From positions 372,001-436,000 of the forward strand of contig NZ_JAPNKC010000001.1 in the NCBI RefSeq assembly GCF_026626705.1: a DNA stretch of 64,000 nt. The letters are read 5' to 3'. Source of the stretch: Pyxidicoccus sp. MSG2 (lineage in GTDB: Bacteria; Myxococcota; Myxococcia; Myxococcales; Myxococcaceae). Shown here one piece after another: positions 1 to 8,366 of the stretch (the first letter of the stretch is position 1; the number at the start of each line of letters is the position of its first letter). The notes beneath the pieces are model-generated. The model was given only the letters and a program-made list of their open reading frames with translations, ran no database searches and had not been told where the DNA came from. The translations under genes were made by a program, and so were the position numbers.

Positions 1-411
1 GGCCGCGACGTTGCGGGCAATGGAGGAAAAGGGGAGCTCCCCGAAGAGCGTCCGGCGAGTCGCCTCGCTTCCGGAGCGCATGAACCGTTCGAGGGAGAGC
101 GCCGGTCCGCGGCTCGTGCCGAGCATCACCCCCGCCTCCTCTCTCCAGCCCGCCTGTGATTCGAGGCCGCTGTCCCGGAGGGCCTGCTCCGCGGCATGGA
201 GGGCCAGCTGTGACACCCGGTCCACCCCCTCGGCGGAGAATCCAGGCAGGTCCACCTCTCCCGCGGAGTACGCCCGTCCCTCGATGCCGAACTGGCGGGA
301 CTCGCGGACGCCACTGCGACGCTCCAACAGGGCTTGCGCGAGCTCTCTGGAGGACAGCGCATTGGCCGCGGTCACCCCGAGGCCCGTGATGACGACCCGA
401 TGTGTGCTCAC
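1..411 (-). CDS. beta-ketoacyl-ACP synthase, N-terminal part (runs off the left edge)
   Basis: The first 137 residues are visible. They begin STHRVVITGLGVTAANALS, the classic opening of FabF/type II ketosynthases, followed by an AEQALRDSGL helix and a GVMLGTSRG strand. The active-site Cys and His lie outside the window, so catalytic competence cannot be judged. The GTG start overlaps the stop of the metallo-hydrolase gene (GTGA), so it is the fourth gene of an ACP, dehydratase, hydrolase, ketosynthase operon. It should condense acyl-ACP with malonyl-ACP. It could belong to a polyketide or aryl-polyene-like pathway rather than housekeeping fatty acid synthesis, because a hydrolase sits in the operon. 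Confidence 0.85.
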   Translation of the reverse strand, partial: MSTHRVVITGLGVTAANALSSRELAQALLERRSGVRESRQFGIEGRAYSAGEVDLPGFSAEGVDRVSQLALHAAEQALRDSGLESQAGWREEAGVMLGTSRGPALSLERFMRSGSEATRRTLFGELPFSSIARNVAA

Positions 412-1178
412 GAGGTGGCCTCCAGGGGCACATGTGCTGCTCTGTCCACCAGACCGTCATGGCCTGGAATGATGTGGCGGTACTCGCTCAGGAGCTTCCT
501 GCGTGTATGGCTATAGAGCTCGACGTCCTGGGCCAGCTGGAGTTCCCGCTCGGCATTCTCCAGCAAGGTCTTGCGGGTGAAGAGTGCATCCCCCGCGACG
601 AGGATCTTCCTCGGCGCGTCCTCGCTCCCTGTCTGGGCACGGTGCGCGACGACGGAGATGTGGCCGTGGGTATGCCCCGGAGTGGGGAGCACCTCGACCT
701 CCTCGGTGAGCCAATGACTGCCATCGACGGGGACGAAGCGTGAATCCTGCTCGAGCACCCGGTTGTAGAACTCGATGTTTCGAGTCACCTCGCGCACGAT
801 GGACCGGACGTAGAAGTCCTTCACCGTCTGGTAGTTCTCGCGCAGCAGCGCCGAGGTAGTCGCCTTCCCGGGAGTGCCATCCTGGTGATAGGCCCTGATG
901 AAATGCGCGTTCTCGATGAAGTCCTTGGCGCCCACGATGTATCGCGCATTTCGAAACAGCAGATGGTTGCCGCAGTGGTCGTAATGCAGGTGGGTGGCGA
1001 CGACCACGTCCACGTCATCAGGGGTCAGCCCCCGCTCCTTGAGTGCCAGCACCAGCCGGTCCGCGTCGTCGCGCAGGCCGCTGTCCACCAGGATGTTCCG
1101 CTTCTGGGATTGCACGAGGGTGACCGTGGATCGCAGCCGCGGAAATCCACTTCCCTGGATGAGCACATTCAAGAGCAT
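408..1178 (-). CDS. MBL-fold metallo-hydrolase (lactonase/thioesterase-like)
   Basis: A 256-residue single-domain metallo-beta-lactamase fold. The zinc motif THLHYDHCG lies near residue 62. PTPGHTHGH, GDALF and IIPGHDG follow in the expected order and supply the remaining metal ligands. The overall pattern is closest to the AHL-lactonase/PqsE-like branch, where such enzymes hydrolyse lactones or acyl thioesters. The position between an ACP/dehydratase pair and a ketosynthase suggests a thioesterase or cyclase step on an ACP-bound chain; that is inference from context. There is no signal peptide, so it is cytoplasmic. Confidence 0.85.
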   Translation of the reverse strand: MLLNVLIQGSGFPRLRSTVTLVQSQKRNILVDSGLRDDADRLVLALKERGLTPDDVDVVVATHLHYDHCGNHLLFRNARYIVGAKDFIENAHFIRAYHQDGTPGKATTSALLRENYQTVKDFYVRSIVREVTRNIEFYNRVLEQDSRFVPVDGSHWLTEEVEVLPTPGHTHGHISVVAHRAQTGSEDAPRKILVAGDALFTRKTLLENAERELQLAQDVELYSHTRRKLLSEYRHIIPGHDGLVDRAAHVPLEATS

Positions 1179-1198
1179 GGTGAGGTGTTTCCTTGCGA

Positions 1199-1684
1199 CT
1201 AGGAGCCCAGCATCAGTTCGCCGTCAGCGACGAGTTCTTCGCCCACCCGTGCTTCGACCTTCACCTGATGGACGGTGCCGAGGCTCTTGAGGTGCGTGGC
1301 CCGAACGCGGAGCTGATCTCCAGGGACCACCGGGCGGCGGAAGCGCATCCGCTGGATGTTCGCCATCACCCCCGGGCGTGCTGGCTTCGAGGGTGTCTGT
1401 TCCGCCCCCTCCGCCTCGGGGAGACCCCGGGTGCGAAGCATGACGCCTGCCACCTGGGCCATGGACTCGACAATCAACACGCCCGGCATGATGGGGTGCT
1501 CGGGAAAGTGCCCCTGGAAGAAGGGCTCGTTCGCCGTGACGCACTTGATTCCCTCGGCGAACACGCCGGGCTCCAGGCTGTCGATCCGGTCGACCATGAG
1601 CATCGGATAGCGATGCGGCAGGAGCTTGAGGAGCTCCTGGATACCGAGCCCGGACGACGGCGCTTCCGCCTGCGCGCTATGCAC
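1199..1684 (-). CDS. 3-hydroxyacyl-ACP dehydratase, FabZ-like
   Basis: 161 residues with hot-dog fold signatures: LLPHRYPMLMVDRI holds the active-site His, and GHFPEHPIMPGVLIVESMAQ is the helix with the catalytic acid. A small insertion (EGAEQTPSKP) sits before the last strands. The GTG start is inside the end of the ACP gene (8-base overlap) with GGAAGG six bases upstream, so translation is coupled to the ACP. It removes water from 3-hydroxyacyl-ACP. A dedicated secondary-metabolism copy is more likely than the housekeeping fabZ, which normally lies next to lpxA/lpxD. Confidence 0.88.
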   Translation of the reverse strand: MHSAQAEAPSSGLGIQELLKLLPHRYPMLMVDRIDSLEPGVFAEGIKCVTANEPFFQGHFPEHPIMPGVLIVESMAQVAGVMLRTRGLPEAEGAEQTPSKPARPGVMANIQRMRFRRPVVPGDQLRVRATHLKSLGTVHQVKVEARVGEELVADGELMLGS

Positions 1685-1988
1685 CTGCGGCCTTCCTTCC
1701 GCCTTCGGAGATCAACCGGCTGACCAGCGCCGCGAGCGTATTGATGGAGCGGAACTCCTTCGCGACGCTGTCGTCCGCGATGATGACGCCCCACTTCTCC
1801 TCGATGCCGACCACGATTTCCAACGCCTCGACGCTGTCGAGTCCCAGGCCGCCAGCCTCACCACCCTGCGAGTCACCACCGAACAGCGGTGCCCCATCCG
1901 GGATGGTCGCGGGGTCGATGCTCAGCCGCAGGCGGTCCACGATCATGGCCTTCAAGCCGTCCTTCAGTTCTTCGATACCGGATTGCAT
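1677..1988 (-). CDS. acyl carrier protein
   Basis: About 103 residues. The phosphopantetheine site LGLDSVEALEIVVGIEEKW carries the modified Ser. The acidic helices are typical, but a Gly-rich insert (GGDSQGGEAGG) precedes the site. Three in-frame ATGs are available. The ATG at 1988 is chosen because GAGGAG lies exactly six bases upstream, whereas the ATG at 1994 abuts that Shine-Dalgarno. It is the first gene of the minus-strand operon and the carrier for the dehydratase and ketosynthase that follow. Confidence 0.88.
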   Translation of the reverse strand: MQSGIEELKDGLKAMIVDRLRLSIDPATIPDGAPLFGGDSQGGEAGGLGLDSVEALEIVVGIEEKWGVIIADDSVAKEFRSINTLAALVSRLISEGGRKAAGA

Positions 1989-2019
1989 CAGCATCTCCTC
2001 ATGTTGAAAACCCAACGTA

Positions 2020-2032
2020 CAGAGGTCCTCTG
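2020..2032. promoter_or_regulatory. candidate operator palindrome in a divergent promoter region
   Basis: CAGAGG-T-CCTCTG is a perfect 6-bp inverted repeat around one base. It lies 32 bases upstream of the ACP start and 170 bases upstream of the divergent flavoprotein start. Position and symmetry fit a repressor or activator site, but no bound regulator can be named. A chance palindrome is possible. Confidence 0.3.
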
Positions 2033-2201
2033 ACATCAGGTGCTCAACTGGGTGAATGTGACGCCAGGTTCAACTTCTCGAAATCCAAGACAGACCATCC
2101 GCAGCTCATCGAGGGTTGAGGGGCGCATCCGGGCGAAGGCTCAGGTGGATGCCCGGGCTCGTGTCACTCGCGCGTCCCGTGCCCATGCATTGGGCACGGT
2201 C

Positions 2202-3977
2202 ATGAATCCTCCTCCCCTGCCCCCGAACCTCGAGTCGCGCCGCTCTCAGATGTTCCCCGTCCTGGACGCCCGGGACCGCGAGCGCATGCAGCGCTTCGGT
2301 GAGGTCCGGCACTTCCGTGATGGGGAGTGCCTCGTCGCAGCCGGGCAGCCGAGCCCCGGGATGCTCGTGCTCGCCCAGGGCCGCGTGGCCATCTCCCGGC
2401 GCGATGGCCTGGGACACTCGATTCCCATCGTGGAGGAGGGCCCGGGACAGTTCCTCGGCGAGGTGGCCCAACTCTCCGGACGCCCCGCGCTCGTCGACGC
2501 TCACGCGGTGGGCGAAGTGGAGGCGCTGGTCATCCCCCCGCACGGGCTGCGGGCGCTACTCGTGGCAGAGGCGGACCTCGGTGAGCGCATCATGCGCGCC
2601 CTCATCCTGCGCCGCGTGGGCCTGATCGAGACAGGTGCCGGTGGGCCCGTCCTGGTGGGTCCACCCGAGAGCGCGGGTAGGGTTCGCCTGGAGGGTTTCC
2701 TCTCGCGCAATGGCCACCCGTACCGCGCGCTGGACCCGGCGCAGGGCGGCGAGGCGACCTCGCTGCTCGAGCGCTACTCGCCCCGCGCGGAGGAATTCCC
2801 GCTCGTGGTGTGCCCCGATGGCTCGGTCCTGAAGAACCCCTCGGAGCGCACCATCGCCCGAGCGCTCGGCCTGCTCCCGGAGGGGGCCTTCGAGACGCTC
2901 TATGACGTCGCCGTGGTGGGCGCGGGTCCCGCGGGGCTCGCCACCGCCGTGTACGCGGCCTCCGAGGGGCTGCGGGTGCTCGTCCTGGATCAGCGGGCCT
3001 TCGGGGGGCAGGCAGGCGCGAGCTCGCGCATCGAGAACTATCTGGGCTTCCCCACCGGCATCACCGGCCAGGCGCTCACCGGGCGCGCCTTCGTGCAGGC
3101 GCAGAAATTCGGCGTGGAGATGGCCATCCCGGCGGAGGTCGCCTCCCTGCGCTGCGTGGCCTCCGGCGCGCCACTCACGCTCGAGCTGACCGACGGGTGG
3201 AAGGTGCGCACGCGGACCGTGGTGGTGGCCAGCGGCGCACGCTACCGCCGTCCCGCGCTCGCGAACCTCGACCAGTTCGAGGGCCGTGGGGTCTTCTACT
3301 GGGCCAGCCCCATCGAGGCGCGCATGTGCGACGGCGAGGAGGTCGTGCTCGTCGGCGGTGGCAACTCCGCGGGCCAGGCGGCCGTGTTCCTCGCGGGCCA
3401 CGCGCGTCGGGTCCGCGTGCTCGTGCGCGGCCGGGCGCTCGCCGCGAGCATGTCCAGCTACCTCGTCGAGCGCCTGGCCGCGTCCCCTCGCATCGAGCTG
3501 ATGATGGAGACGGAGATGGTGGGGCTGGAGGGCTCGGACGAGCGCGGCCTGCAGCGCGTGCGCTGGCGGCACCGGCCTGGCGGGCGGGAGGAGGAGCACG
3601 ACGTGCGCCACCTCTTCCTCTTCATCGGGGCGGACCCGGCCACGGAGTGGCTCGCGGGCTGCGGTGTGGCGCTGGATGCGAAGGGATTCGTGCGCACGGG
3701 CGCGGCGCTCGGCGAGAAGCCTCTCCAGGCGGAAACCTGGGAGGACACCGGGCGGGCGCCGTTCGCGTTCGAGACGAGCCTGCCCGGCGTGTTCGCCATC
3801 GGCGACGTGCGCTCGGACTCCGTCAAGCGAGTCGGCGCGGCCATCGGCGAGGGCTCGGCCGTGGTGGCGCAGCTGCATGCCTACCTGGCCTCCGCCGCCA
3901 CGTCTGAATCCGGGCGCGCCAGCACGCGCGGGCCGTCCGGGACGGTGCACCCGGACGAGGGGTTGCAGCATGCGTGA
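2202..3977 (+). CDS. cyclic-nucleotide-binding-domain flavoprotein, thioredoxin-reductase-like
   Basis: 591 residues from the ATG that starts MNPPPLPPNL. Residues about 15-135 form a cNMP-binding/Crp-like beta-roll. Residues about 170-235 form a glutaredoxin-like linker without cysteines (FLSRNGHPYRAL). From about 245 there is a two-dinucleotide-fold reductase: FAD motif VAVVGAGPAGLA, NADPH motif VVLVGGGNSAGQAA, and the C-terminal FAIGDVRSDSVKRVGAA. The redox CxxC expected before the second Rossmann fold is replaced by WASP in GRGVFYWASPIEARMC, so it cannot be a classical thioredoxin reductase. It may be a ferredoxin/NADP-type reductase or an NADPH-dependent sensor oxidase gated by a cyclic nucleotide. 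Confidence 0.85.
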   Translation: MNPPPLPPNLESRRSQMFPVLDARDRERMQRFGEVRHFRDGECLVAAGQPSPGMLVLAQGRVAISRRDGLGHSIPIVEEGPGQFLGEVAQLSGRPALVDAHAVGEVEALVIPPHGLRALLVAEADLGERIMRALILRRVGLIETGAGGPVLVGPPESAGRVRLEGFLSRNGHPYRALDPAQGGEATSLLERYSPRAEEFPLVVCPDGSVLKNPSERTIARALGLLPEGAFETLYDVAVVGAGPAGLATAVYAASEGLRVLVLDQRAFGGQAGASSRIENYLGFPTGITGQALTGRAFVQAQKFGVEMAIPAEVASLRCVASGAPLTLELTDGWKVRTRTVVVASGARYRRPALANLDQFEGRGVFYWASPIEARMCDGEEVVLVGGGNSAGQAAVFLAGHARRVRVLVRGRALAASMSSYLVERLAASPRIELMMETEMVGLEGSDERGLQRVRWRHRPGGREEEHDVRHLFLFIGADPATEWLAGCGVALDAKGFVRTGAALGEKPLQAETWEDTGRAPFAFETSLPGVFAIGDVRSDSVKRVGAAIGEGSAVVAQLHAYLASAATSESGRASTRGPSGTVHPDEGLQHA

Positions 3978-4020
3978 AGGGCACCGTGTTTGGATTGCCT
4001 GGCACAGGGGGGACTTCGCG

Positions 4021-4950
4021 CTACTTCGGCCGCAGCGTGAACGCCGCCACGCGCTGCGCGGTGCCGAGCGGATCGAGTGCGGCGGTGATGTTGAGATTGA
4101 GTCCGGGAAAGCCTGGCTGGACTCCCTGCCACGCGGACGCGACGGCGTCCCCGACGGAGAAGTGGATCGCCCGGTCCTTGATCGCCTTGGTGATCTCCTC
4201 CACCGTGCAGTCGTCCTTGAGTGTCACGGTCCCACCCTGCGCGCGGATGTCCTCCACGAGCTTCAGGGTGTTGGTCCGCGACGGCCCCAGGTTCACGACG
4301 CACATCATCTGGACGTCCGGCCACTTCTTCACGGTGTCGATGAACTGCGCGCGCGAGCCGCCGACGAGTCCCTTCAGGTCGTACTCGCCACGGCCTGAGT
4401 ACAGGATGTTCGTGAACAGCAACTCCGTGGGACTGGTCCACTCCACGGCGGGGGCGGTGGGGTCGGCGCTGAGGTTCGCCTGCCCCGAGAGCGCGACGTC
4501 GAAGCGGTCTTCCTTGAGCGCGGCATACAACGCATCGAGTCGGGCCCGCTCCGGATCTCCGGACGCAGTGACTTCGATGCGGACCCACTCGGCGCGCAGC
4601 CCCTTTCCGGGCGCGTAGCCGGAGTAATAGCTGCGGATGATGGCGGTCAACTGGTTGCCCAGCTCCCATTCCAGTCCGGTCAGCTCGCCATTCGCGCCGT
4701 GATAGACGTACGGAGGACCCTCGGCATAGCCGAAGCGCAGGACCCCTCTCGTGAGGACCCGGGACAGCGTCCCCAACTCCACGTCCACCCAGCCTCCCGT
4801 CTCGCTCGCCGGGATGAACTTCGGTTCGACGCCGAGATACGAGCGATACAGGTCCCGGTAGTCACGCGGGTTGGCGAAATAGGCCGTGAGCGCGGCATTG
4901 AAAACGCTGTTGAGCTGCGAGCGATTGCCGTTTGGAGAAATCATTGTCAT
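4021..4950 (-). CDS. periplasmic-binding-protein-like protein without signal peptide
   Basis: About 309 residues. The segment VLRFGYAEGPPYVYHGANGE followed by LTGLEWELGNQLTAII is the opening of type 2 solute-binding folds (SBP_bac_3). A later segment, RFDVALSGQANLSADPTAPA, fits the ligand-cleft strands. No signal peptide, lipobox or membrane segment precedes it, which is unusual for a transport protein. It may be a cytoplasmic ligand-binding protein, or its true start may be missed. No convincing Shine-Dalgarno is visible; in-frame ATGs lie at 4950 and 4944, with an upstream alternative at 4983. No transporter gene lies beside it. Confidence 0.6.
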   Translation of the reverse strand: MTMISPNGNRSQLNSVFNAALTAYFANPRDYRDLYRSYLGVEPKFIPASETGGWVDVELGTLSRVLTRGVLRFGYAEGPPYVYHGANGELTGLEWELGNQLTAIIRSYYSGYAPGKGLRAEWVRIEVTASGDPERARLDALYAALKEDRFDVALSGQANLSADPTAPAVEWTSPTELLFTNILYSGRGEYDLKGLVGGSRAQFIDTVKKWPDVQMMCVVNLGPSRTNTLKLVEDIRAQGGTVTLKDDCTVEEITKAIKDRAIHFSVGDAVASAWQGVQPGFPGLNLNITAALDPLGTAQRVAAFTLRPK

Positions 4951-5178
4951 GCGAGCGTAGCCCGTGCCGTGACGACGGAGCAATGCGGGGACTGGCGAGG
5001 ACTACGCCGTGGGCTCGAAGCTCGATGCCCTTCAGGGCCGCCTCGTCGAGCACCGGCTGGAGCTGGGCCTCGGCGGGCAGCCCACGCAGCGCTCCGACCG
5101 GGAGGACCAGCCCCGTGCCCGACGACGGCCGCGGCCCCCCGTTGGCAGTGCGCCCATCCGTCTTGCTAGGCTCGGGGG

Positions 5179-6321
5179 ATGGGGAGGAGTCGGAAGATCG
5201 AGCTGTCGTGGCGATGTAGTACCTGCCAGCACGTGAATCTGGGCCGGCACACGGCCTGCCAGAACTGCGGCGACCCCAAGGACGCGTCGGAGAAGTACGA
5301 GATGCCGTCGAACACCGTGGCCGCCGCGACGGTGACGGATCCGAAGTTGTTGCGGCTGGCGAACGCGGGCGCCAACTGGCGCTGTGCGTACTGCGGGAGC
5401 GACCAACGCAGCCTCGACGGCCATTGCAACCGCTGTGGCGCAAGCCCCCAGCCTCCAGCGGCAACCGTGGCCCAGGCTGGCGCTCCGCCCCCACAGCAGC
5501 AGGTGTCGATGCGGGTGTGGCGCTCCCTCTCCGCACTGCGCACGCGGTGGTTGGGGATTCCCCGGTGGCTCTGGCTGCTTGCGGCCGTGGTGTTGCTGGC
5601 CGGCGGCGTATGGTGGCTGACGGCCCCCCGGGTGCTCTCGGTACGGGTCCAGGGCGTCACGTGGGCGCACCTGGTGCACGTGGAGCGCAAGAGCCTGTAC
5701 CACCGCGAGGGCTTCGCGGAGGCCCGGCCCTCGGACGCGTTCAACATCCGGAAGCGCGGAGAGCGATTCCACCACACCGAGAAGGTGTTGGATGGCTACG
5801 ACACCGAGTCCTACACCGAGCAGGTCGAGTGCGGGCAGGACTGCACGTCCACTCCGGAGAGCTGCCAGGAGGTGTGCACGGACGACGGCAACGGCTTCGC
5901 CTCGTGCTCGCAGTCGTGCTCGGGGGGAGGGCAGAGTTGCACGACACGCTATTGCCCGGAGATGCGCACGCGCGAGGTGCCGCGCTACCGCGACGAGCCG
6001 CGCACGAGCATGTGGTACGCGTGGGACGTCTGGGAGTGGCATTGGAACCGGACGGCGCAGGCGACGGGAGAATCCCTCGAGATGCGCTGGCCCGGTCCCG
6101 ACGAGGTGCGGCTCCGCCAGGGGTTGGCGCCCGGTGAGGACGAGCGCGAGCGTCGCGAGGCGAACTACATGGTGCTGTTCGCGGACGAGGAGGGCCGGTC
6201 GCTGACCTACAAGGCCAGGGACCCGGAGGACCTGGCCCGCTACTCCGTGGGCACCACGTACTCGATGCGAGAGATGCGCCGGGGCTCCAGCGAGGTCCAG
6301 CCCCTGCCCGAGGGAGGATAG
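5179..6321 (+). CDS. zinc-ribbon membrane protein with extracytoplasmic Cys-rich domain
   Basis: 380 residues. Two short zinc ribbons occupy the N-terminus: WRCSTCQHVNLGRHTACQNCG near residue 11 and WRCAYCGSDQRSLDGHCNRCG near residue 67, both with RanBP2-like CxxC pairs. A single membrane span (PRWLWLLAAVVLLAGGVWWL) lies near residues 128-147. The outer part contains a second Cys-rich patch of about ten cysteines (VECGQDCTSTPESCQEVC and onward) and a Trp-rich stretch. The function is unknown. The zinc ribbons would face the cytoplasm and the Cys-rich part the periplasm. It stands alone. Confidence 0.65.
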   Translation: MGRSRKIELSWRCSTCQHVNLGRHTACQNCGDPKDASEKYEMPSNTVAAATVTDPKLLRLANAGANWRCAYCGSDQRSLDGHCNRCGASPQPPAATVAQAGAPPPQQQVSMRVWRSLSALRTRWLGIPRWLWLLAAVVLLAGGVWWLTAPRVLSVRVQGVTWAHLVHVERKSLYHREGFAEARPSDAFNIRKRGERFHHTEKVLDGYDTESYTEQVECGQDCTSTPESCQEVCTDDGNGFASCSQSCSGGGQSCTTRYCPEMRTREVPRYRDEPRTSMWYAWDVWEWHWNRTAQATGESLEMRWPGPDEVRLRQGLAPGEDERERREANYMVLFADEEGRSLTYKARDPEDLARYSVGTTYSMREMRRGSSEVQPLPEGG

Positions 6322-6554
6322 TCGACAGGCGTGTTTGGCATTGTTGCACCTGGCGTGGCACCCGGCCTGGAGGCCAGGGAGAAGACGCTGGCGGTGCTCG
6401 TCCCTGGACACTCTTCGCGGCGTGAGCGGGCCAAAGGCAGCGCAAAGGGTGGCGCACCACCAGACGCCTGCCATGGCGGCCGTGCCGGGAGGACCGGTTT
6501 CTGCTCCTGGCCCCTCCCGGCAGGGGGCGGCAGCCGTGATACCTTCGCCCGACC

Positions 6555-8357
6555 ATGAAGGTACTCGTCGTCAACGTCGGCTCGACCTCTGTCAAATACA
6601 ACCTCTATGAGATGGACACCGAGGCCCGTCTCGCCGCGGGACGCGTCGAGCGCGTGGGCACCGCGGAGGCCCTGCACGTCCACGAAGCGGGCAGCGCCCC
6701 GGTCGACGGGCGGGCCATCCAGGACGCGCTGCGCGCCATTCTCGCCCATCTGACGCGCGCCGGCGGCCCCCTGCCTGACGCGAGCGCGCTCGCGGCGGTG
6801 GGCCACCGCGTCGTCCACGGGGGCGAGCGGCTCATCGCCCCGACGCCGGTCGACGCCAAGGCCGAGGCCATCATCGAGGAGTGCGCACGCTACGCCCCGC
6901 TCCACAACCCGGCGAACCTCGCTGGCATCCGCTCGGCCCGTGAGGTCTTCCCCTCGGTGCCACACGTCGCGGTCTTCGACACCGCGTTCCACGCGCAGCT
7001 TCCGCCCCAGGCCTACACGTACGCCGTTCCGCACGAGCTCTATCTGTCCAAGGGCGTGCGCCGCTATGGCTTCCATGGCCCGAGCCACCAGTTCATGGCC
7101 CTGTCCGCGGCCGAGCACCTCAAGACGGACCTGTCGCGGCTCAAGCTCATCACCTGCCACCTCGGAGGCGGCGCCAGCATCGCCGCCATCGAGCGCGGTG
7201 TCTCGGTGGAGACCTCCATGGGCATGACGCCGCTGGAAGGGCTCGTCATGGGCACGCGCGCCGGAGACCTGGACCCTGCCGTGCCGCTGCTGCTGGCGAA
7301 GGATGGCCTGTCGCCGGAGCAGATAGACACCCTGCTCAACCGCCAGTCGGGCCTCGCGGGCCTGTCCGGCGTCAGCGCCGACTTCCGTGACGTGCAGCAG
7401 GCCGCGGAGGCCGGCAACCCGCGCGCGCGCCTCGCCATCGACGTGTTCGTCCACCGCATCCGCAAGTACATCGGCGCGTACGCCGCCGTGCTGGGCGGGG
7501 CGGATGCGCTCGTGTTCACCGGCGGCATCGGTGAGAACTCCGCGCTGGTGCGCAGCCGCGTGTGCGAGGGGCTGCTCTTCATGGGCGTCTCCCTCGACGA
7601 GCGGGCCAATGAGACCCAGCGCCCCGCGGACCATGGGGGCATCGTGGAGGTCTCCGCACCGCGCGCCCCCACGCAGGTGCTGGTGGTGCGCACCGACGAG
7701 GAGCGGATGATTGCCCGCGAGGTGATGCGCTGCCTGGTGGGGCCCACGGCCACCCTTCGCAGCGTGCGCGCACGGCCGATTCCCGTGGGCGTCAGCGTGC
7801 GCCACGTCCACCTCAGCCGCGCCGACTGCGACGCGCTCTTCGGCCCGGGGTATGAGCTGACGAACAAGCGCGACGTCACGCAACCCGGGCAGTACGTCAC
7901 CCGGGAGACCGTGGACCTGGTCGGCCCCAAGGGAGAAATCCAGCGCGTCGCCATCATCAACCCGCTGCGCAAGCAGACCCAGGTGGAGCTGGCGCGGACC
8001 GACGCCTTCACGCTCGGCGTGACACCGCCCCTGCGCGAGAGCGGCAAGCTCGAAGGGACGCCCGGAATCACCCTGCGCGGCCCGGCGGGCACCGTCACCA
8101 TCCTGAGCGGCGTCATCCTCGCGCTCCGGCACGTGCACATGAGCCCCGAGGAGGCGCGCACGTTCGGAGTCCAGGACCGCAACGTCATCCAGGTGCGCGT
8201 CGAGGGCGAGCGCGAGATGACGATGGGAGACGTCCTCGTCCGCGTCCATCCCGACTTCCGTCTCGACATGCACGTCGACACCGACGAGGCGAACGCCGCG
8301 GGGTTGACCAGCGACAGCGTCGTCGCGTTCAGCGGCGTACAGGCGGGTACGTCCTGA
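6555..8357 (+). CDS. acetate kinase - PduL phosphotransacylase fusion
   Basis: 600 residues joining two complete enzymes. Residues 1-395 are acetate kinase: VVNVGSTSVKYNLYEM, YGFHGPSHQFMA, ITCHLGGGASIAAIERG and FTGGIGENSALVRSRV are all intact. Residues from about 405 are PduL (phosphate acyltransferase): IPVGVSVRHVHLSRADCD, LTNKRDVTQPGQYV, AIINPLRKQTQVELARTDAF, and a second metal-binding ALRHVHMSPEEA. Acetate kinase makes acetyl phosphate from acetate and ATP; PduL exchanges it with CoA, so one polypeptide could interconvert acetate and acetyl-CoA. The PduL half lacks the N-terminal encapsulation peptide of microcompartment PduL and no shell genes are near, so it is cytosolic. Propionate is an alternative substrate. 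Confidence 0.92.
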   Translation: MKVLVVNVGSTSVKYNLYEMDTEARLAAGRVERVGTAEALHVHEAGSAPVDGRAIQDALRAILAHLTRAGGPLPDASALAAVGHRVVHGGERLIAPTPVDAKAEAIIEECARYAPLHNPANLAGIRSAREVFPSVPHVAVFDTAFHAQLPPQAYTYAVPHELYLSKGVRRYGFHGPSHQFMALSAAEHLKTDLSRLKLITCHLGGGASIAAIERGVSVETSMGMTPLEGLVMGTRAGDLDPAVPLLLAKDGLSPEQIDTLLNRQSGLAGLSGVSADFRDVQQAAEAGNPRARLAIDVFVHRIRKYIGAYAAVLGGADALVFTGGIGENSALVRSRVCEGLLFMGVSLDERANETQRPADHGGIVEVSAPRAPTQVLVVRTDEERMIAREVMRCLVGPTATLRSVRARPIPVGVSVRHVHLSRADCDALFGPGYELTNKRDVTQPGQYVTRETVDLVGPKGEIQRVAIINPLRKQTQVELARTDAFTLGVTPPLRESGKLEGTPGITLRGPAGTVTILSGVILALRHVHMSPEEARTFGVQDRNVIQVRVEGEREMTMGDVLVRVHPDFRLDMHVDTDEANAAGLTSDSVVAFSGVQAGTS

Positions 8358-8366
8358 GAGTGGGCG

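Noticed and set aside
6240-8273. Long minus-strand frame opposite the acetate kinase fusion
   Set aside because: Shadow frame; the plus strand carries both enzyme families with intact motifs.
6555-8357. Microcompartment-associated PduL
   Set aside because: No encapsulation peptide and no shell protein genes in the window.
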